A stretch of DNA of 64,000 nucleotides from positions 62,001-126,000 of the forward strand of contig NZ_JABLSJ010000002.1 in the NCBI RefSeq assembly GCF_013618635.1, written 5' to 3'. The stretch is from Thalassobacillus sp. CUG 92003 (GTDB lineage: Bacteria; Bacillota; Bacilli; Bacillales; Halobacillaceae). A model generated the notes under the pieces. It was not told the DNA's origin, did not search any database, and worked only from the letters and a program-made list of their open reading frames with translations. Numbering within the stretch: position 1 is the first letter of the stretch; the number at the start of each line of letters is the position of its first letter. The translations under genes were made by a program, and so were the position numbers. Below are positions 62,161 to 64,000 of the stretch, piece after piece.

Positions 62161-63753
62161 ATGGAGCATCTTGAACATAAACAAAAAGTGGTCATCATGA
62201 TCGCTATTATGGCGGCTATGCTGTTTGCTGCATTAAATCAAACCATTGTTGGCACGGCCTTACCGGTTATCGTAGCTGATATTGGCGGCATGGATTATTT
62301 CAGCTGGGTGTTTACGATTTACATGCTAGCTTCTAGTTTAACAGCGCTGCTTGTCGGAAAACTATCAGACTCTTACGGCCGGAAGCCTTTCATTTTGACA
62401 GGGATCGGCATTTTTATTGTGGCTTCTTTTCTAGCTGGTACGTCTGAAACGATTTATCAACTCATCGCTTATCGATGTATCCAAGGTTTCGGCGGCGGGA
62501 TGATCATCTCAACTGCCTTTACAGCCATCGGGGACCTGTTCCCGCCTCGTGAACGAGGACGCTGGCAAGGGATGATGGGCTCGGTATTCGGTTTAGCGAG
62601 TGTCTTCGGGCCGACACTCGGAGGGTATATTGTTGATACGTGGCAATGGAACTGGGTTTTCTGGGTGTTTTTGCCGTTCGGATTAGTCGCATTTATGATG
62701 ATTTTAAAAATGTTTCCGAATGTAAAACCCGAGCATAACCAAGCGGTGGATTATGTAGGGGCCATCATTTTGGCATTGTCAATTGCACCTCTATTATTGG
62801 CGTTTTCTTGGGCTGGCAATACGTTTGCCTGGGGTTCGTCTGTGATTATCGGTTTACTGATATGGTCGTTGGTGACGCTGAGTGTTTTCCTATTCATTGA
62901 AACCAGGGCTGAGAACCCGATTATTCCCCTGCATTTATTTAAAAACAGTGTCTTCACGATATCTAATGTTACCGGCCTCTTGATGGGAATGGGGATGTTT
63001 GGGGCCATCATGTATATGCCCTTTTTCATTCAAGGTGTACTGGGGATTTCGGCTACGAAGACGGGATTCATCATGATGTCTATGATGTTAAGTATGGTTG
63101 TCACGAGCACCATTGGCGGTCAGCTCATTACGAAAACCGGCCGGTATAAAGTATTTGCCATAGCAGGCTTAGGTATTATGGGTATCGGGATGTTTTCAAT
63201 GTCGCTCATGACAGTAGACACGACGATACTTGGCGCTATTCGAAATCTAGTGATGATTGGTCTGGGGCTCGGACTCAGTTTTCCCGTCTTAACCTTAACC
63301 GTGCAAAATGCTGTAGATTACGAGTATTTAGGGGTTTCCACGTCGGCTTCACAATTTTTCCGGCAGGCTGGCGGTACAATAGGCGTGTCCCTCATGGGTA
63401 CCATTATGAATATCATCATGGCTGACGAAATGACTACGATGGCCAGTAGCTCCGATGCTCCTGCTAATCTAGGAAATACGCAAGCGATGGATGATCCGCA
63501 GGTCCTTATGGATCCAGATAAAATCAGCCAAGTAAAGGAAAGTGTCCCCGAGCAGATGCTGCCTGCCTTCAATGAGACGCTTGCCGGAATGAGAGAAATA
63601 CTGAGCCATGCATTGAGCGGGTCGTTTGTATTTGGCACGATTATATTAGCTTCAGCGTTTATTCTTATCTTCTTTCTCAAGGAGATTCCACTTCGGATGA
63701 GCAACCAAACGAAAGAAAACAAGCCAGCCAACGAAGAAAAATTAAGCTCATAA
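62161..63753 (+). CDS. MFS multidrug exporter, DHA2 family (14 helices)
   Basis: The 530-residue transporter has 14 predicted helices. Motif D1 is ALNQTIVGTALPVIVADIGG (residues ~24-43), motif A is GKLSDSYGRKPF near 68, motif B is RCIQGFGGGMIIS near 104, and motif C is GSVFGLASVFGPTLGGYI near 140. A polar loop (about 425-455) precedes the last helix. It exports cationic or lipophilic drugs by proton antiport. It is downstream of a MarR gene that probably represses it. The ATG at 62161 follows AAAGGATGAAACATTC. Confidence 0.92.
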   Translation: MEHLEHKQKVVIMIAIMAAMLFAALNQTIVGTALPVIVADIGGMDYFSWVFTIYMLASSLTALLVGKLSDSYGRKPFILTGIGIFIVASFLAGTSETIYQLIAYRCIQGFGGGMIISTAFTAIGDLFPPRERGRWQGMMGSVFGLASVFGPTLGGYIVDTWQWNWVFWVFLPFGLVAFMMILKMFPNVKPEHNQAVDYVGAIILALSIAPLLLAFSWAGNTFAWGSSVIIGLLIWSLVTLSVFLFIETRAENPIIPLHLFKNSVFTISNVTGLLMGMGMFGAIMYMPFFIQGVLGISATKTGFIMMSMMLSMVVTSTIGGQLITKTGRYKVFAIAGLGIMGIGMFSMSLMTVDTTILGAIRNLVMIGLGLGLSFPVLTLTVQNAVDYEYLGVSTSASQFFRQAGGTIGVSLMGTIMNIIMADEMTTMASSSDAPANLGNTQAMDDPQVLMDPDKISQVKESVPEQMLPAFNETLAGMREILSHALSGSFVFGTIILASAFILIFFLKEIPLRMSNQTKENKPANEEKLSS

Positions 63754-63795
63754 TTAGAACAAAGAGCGCATCTTAGAAAATATAATAAATAAAGA

Positions 63796-63826
63796 CGAAC
63801 GCTTGGGTTTTACATCCAAGCGTTTT
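63796..63826 (+). terminator. Terminator of the MFS exporter gene
   Basis: AACGCTTGG pairs with CCAAGCGTT and is followed by a short T run. Confidence 0.85.
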
Positions 63827-63869
63827 GTTATAGCGAAAACTTCGTCGGTTCGGACTGTCGCCCCAGCAG

Positions 63870-64000
63870 ATATCAGTCTAAATTTCAATATATCGGTCGG
63901 CCAGCTGATATATCGGTAAAACAGCCAGACATATCGGTCAAATCAGCGCATATATCGGTCCGCCGCAGAATATATCAGTCGCACTACCAGATATCAGTCT
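63870..64000. repeat. Two-turn array, core ATATCGGTC/ATATCAGTC, cut by window edge
   Basis: TATC cores start at 63871, 63891, 63911, 63932, 63953, 63973 and 63992, spaced 20, 20, 21, 21, 20 and 19 bp. The core family is the same as in the array at 13091. The array continues to the window end and probably beyond. Confidence 0.88.

Overview
The window looks like chromosomal DNA of a Gram-positive, spore-forming, probably moderately halophilic member of the Bacillaceae (Halobacillus, Virgibacillus or Lentibacillus type). The evidence is the gene content: a TnrA-type MerR regulator, the sporulation checkpoint peptide Sda, FbpA-like proteins, HemAT, a FatR/CYP102 locus, YtxG-like and YutJ-like proteins, an LtaS-like synthase, many acidic lipoproteins, and AGGAGG-type ribosome binding sites. 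Two perfect 16-bp parS sites (3892 and 20446) suggest an origin-proximal position. I see no rRNA, tRNA, insertion sequence, phage or CRISPR array. The genus is inference.

Layout. 0-7 kb: small membrane proteins, a DUF2975/HTH pair, a TetR gene with a double operator, a frameshifted membrane protein, a CoA-type Nudix hydrolase, a LysM-Gmad2 protein and an ABC efflux pair. 7-20 kb: a SurA-N lipoprotein, a DrrAB-like exporter, a secreted triple-LysM protein, a YtrAB-like GntR/ABC operon, a PadR operon, AraC, an M20 amidohydrolase, then a B12-type MerR photoreceptor homologue beside HemAT, and tnrA with a perfect TnrA box. 20-27 kb: a NERD-domain gene flanked by two highly regular repeat arrays, a duplicated P-loop ATPase, an M20 dipeptidase and an M48 protease. 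27-36 kb: DinB, a CYP102 fatty-acid hydroxylase locus that has lost its FMN domain, its FatR repressor with two identical operators, YutJ, an SMR transporter, YihY and a SigB-type YtxG/YtxG/SDR operon. 36-43 kb: a PadR-controlled ABC operon, two aldo/keto reductases, a second FbpA and Sda. 43-53 kb: a Cu/Zn SOD lipoprotein, a YfcC transporter plus amidase operon with an ARG-box-like site, an LTA synthase, an S9 peptidase and a three-gene pseudopilin operon. 53-64 kb: a plasmid-type ParM/ParR partition module with an iterated centromere-like region, DsbA/FrnE, a polar amino-acid ABC transporter, UvsE, a hotdog protein, and MarR with a DHA2 exporter.

The most unusual signal is a class of intergenic arrays in which a short core recurs every 20-21 bp, about two helical turns. 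Seven arrays with at least five different core sequences are present. The two largest (20966-21454 and 22503-22990) flank the NERD gene. Each has 24 cores spaced 21-21-21-18 bp, giving six 81-bp super-repeats. I know of no named repeat class with this architecture.
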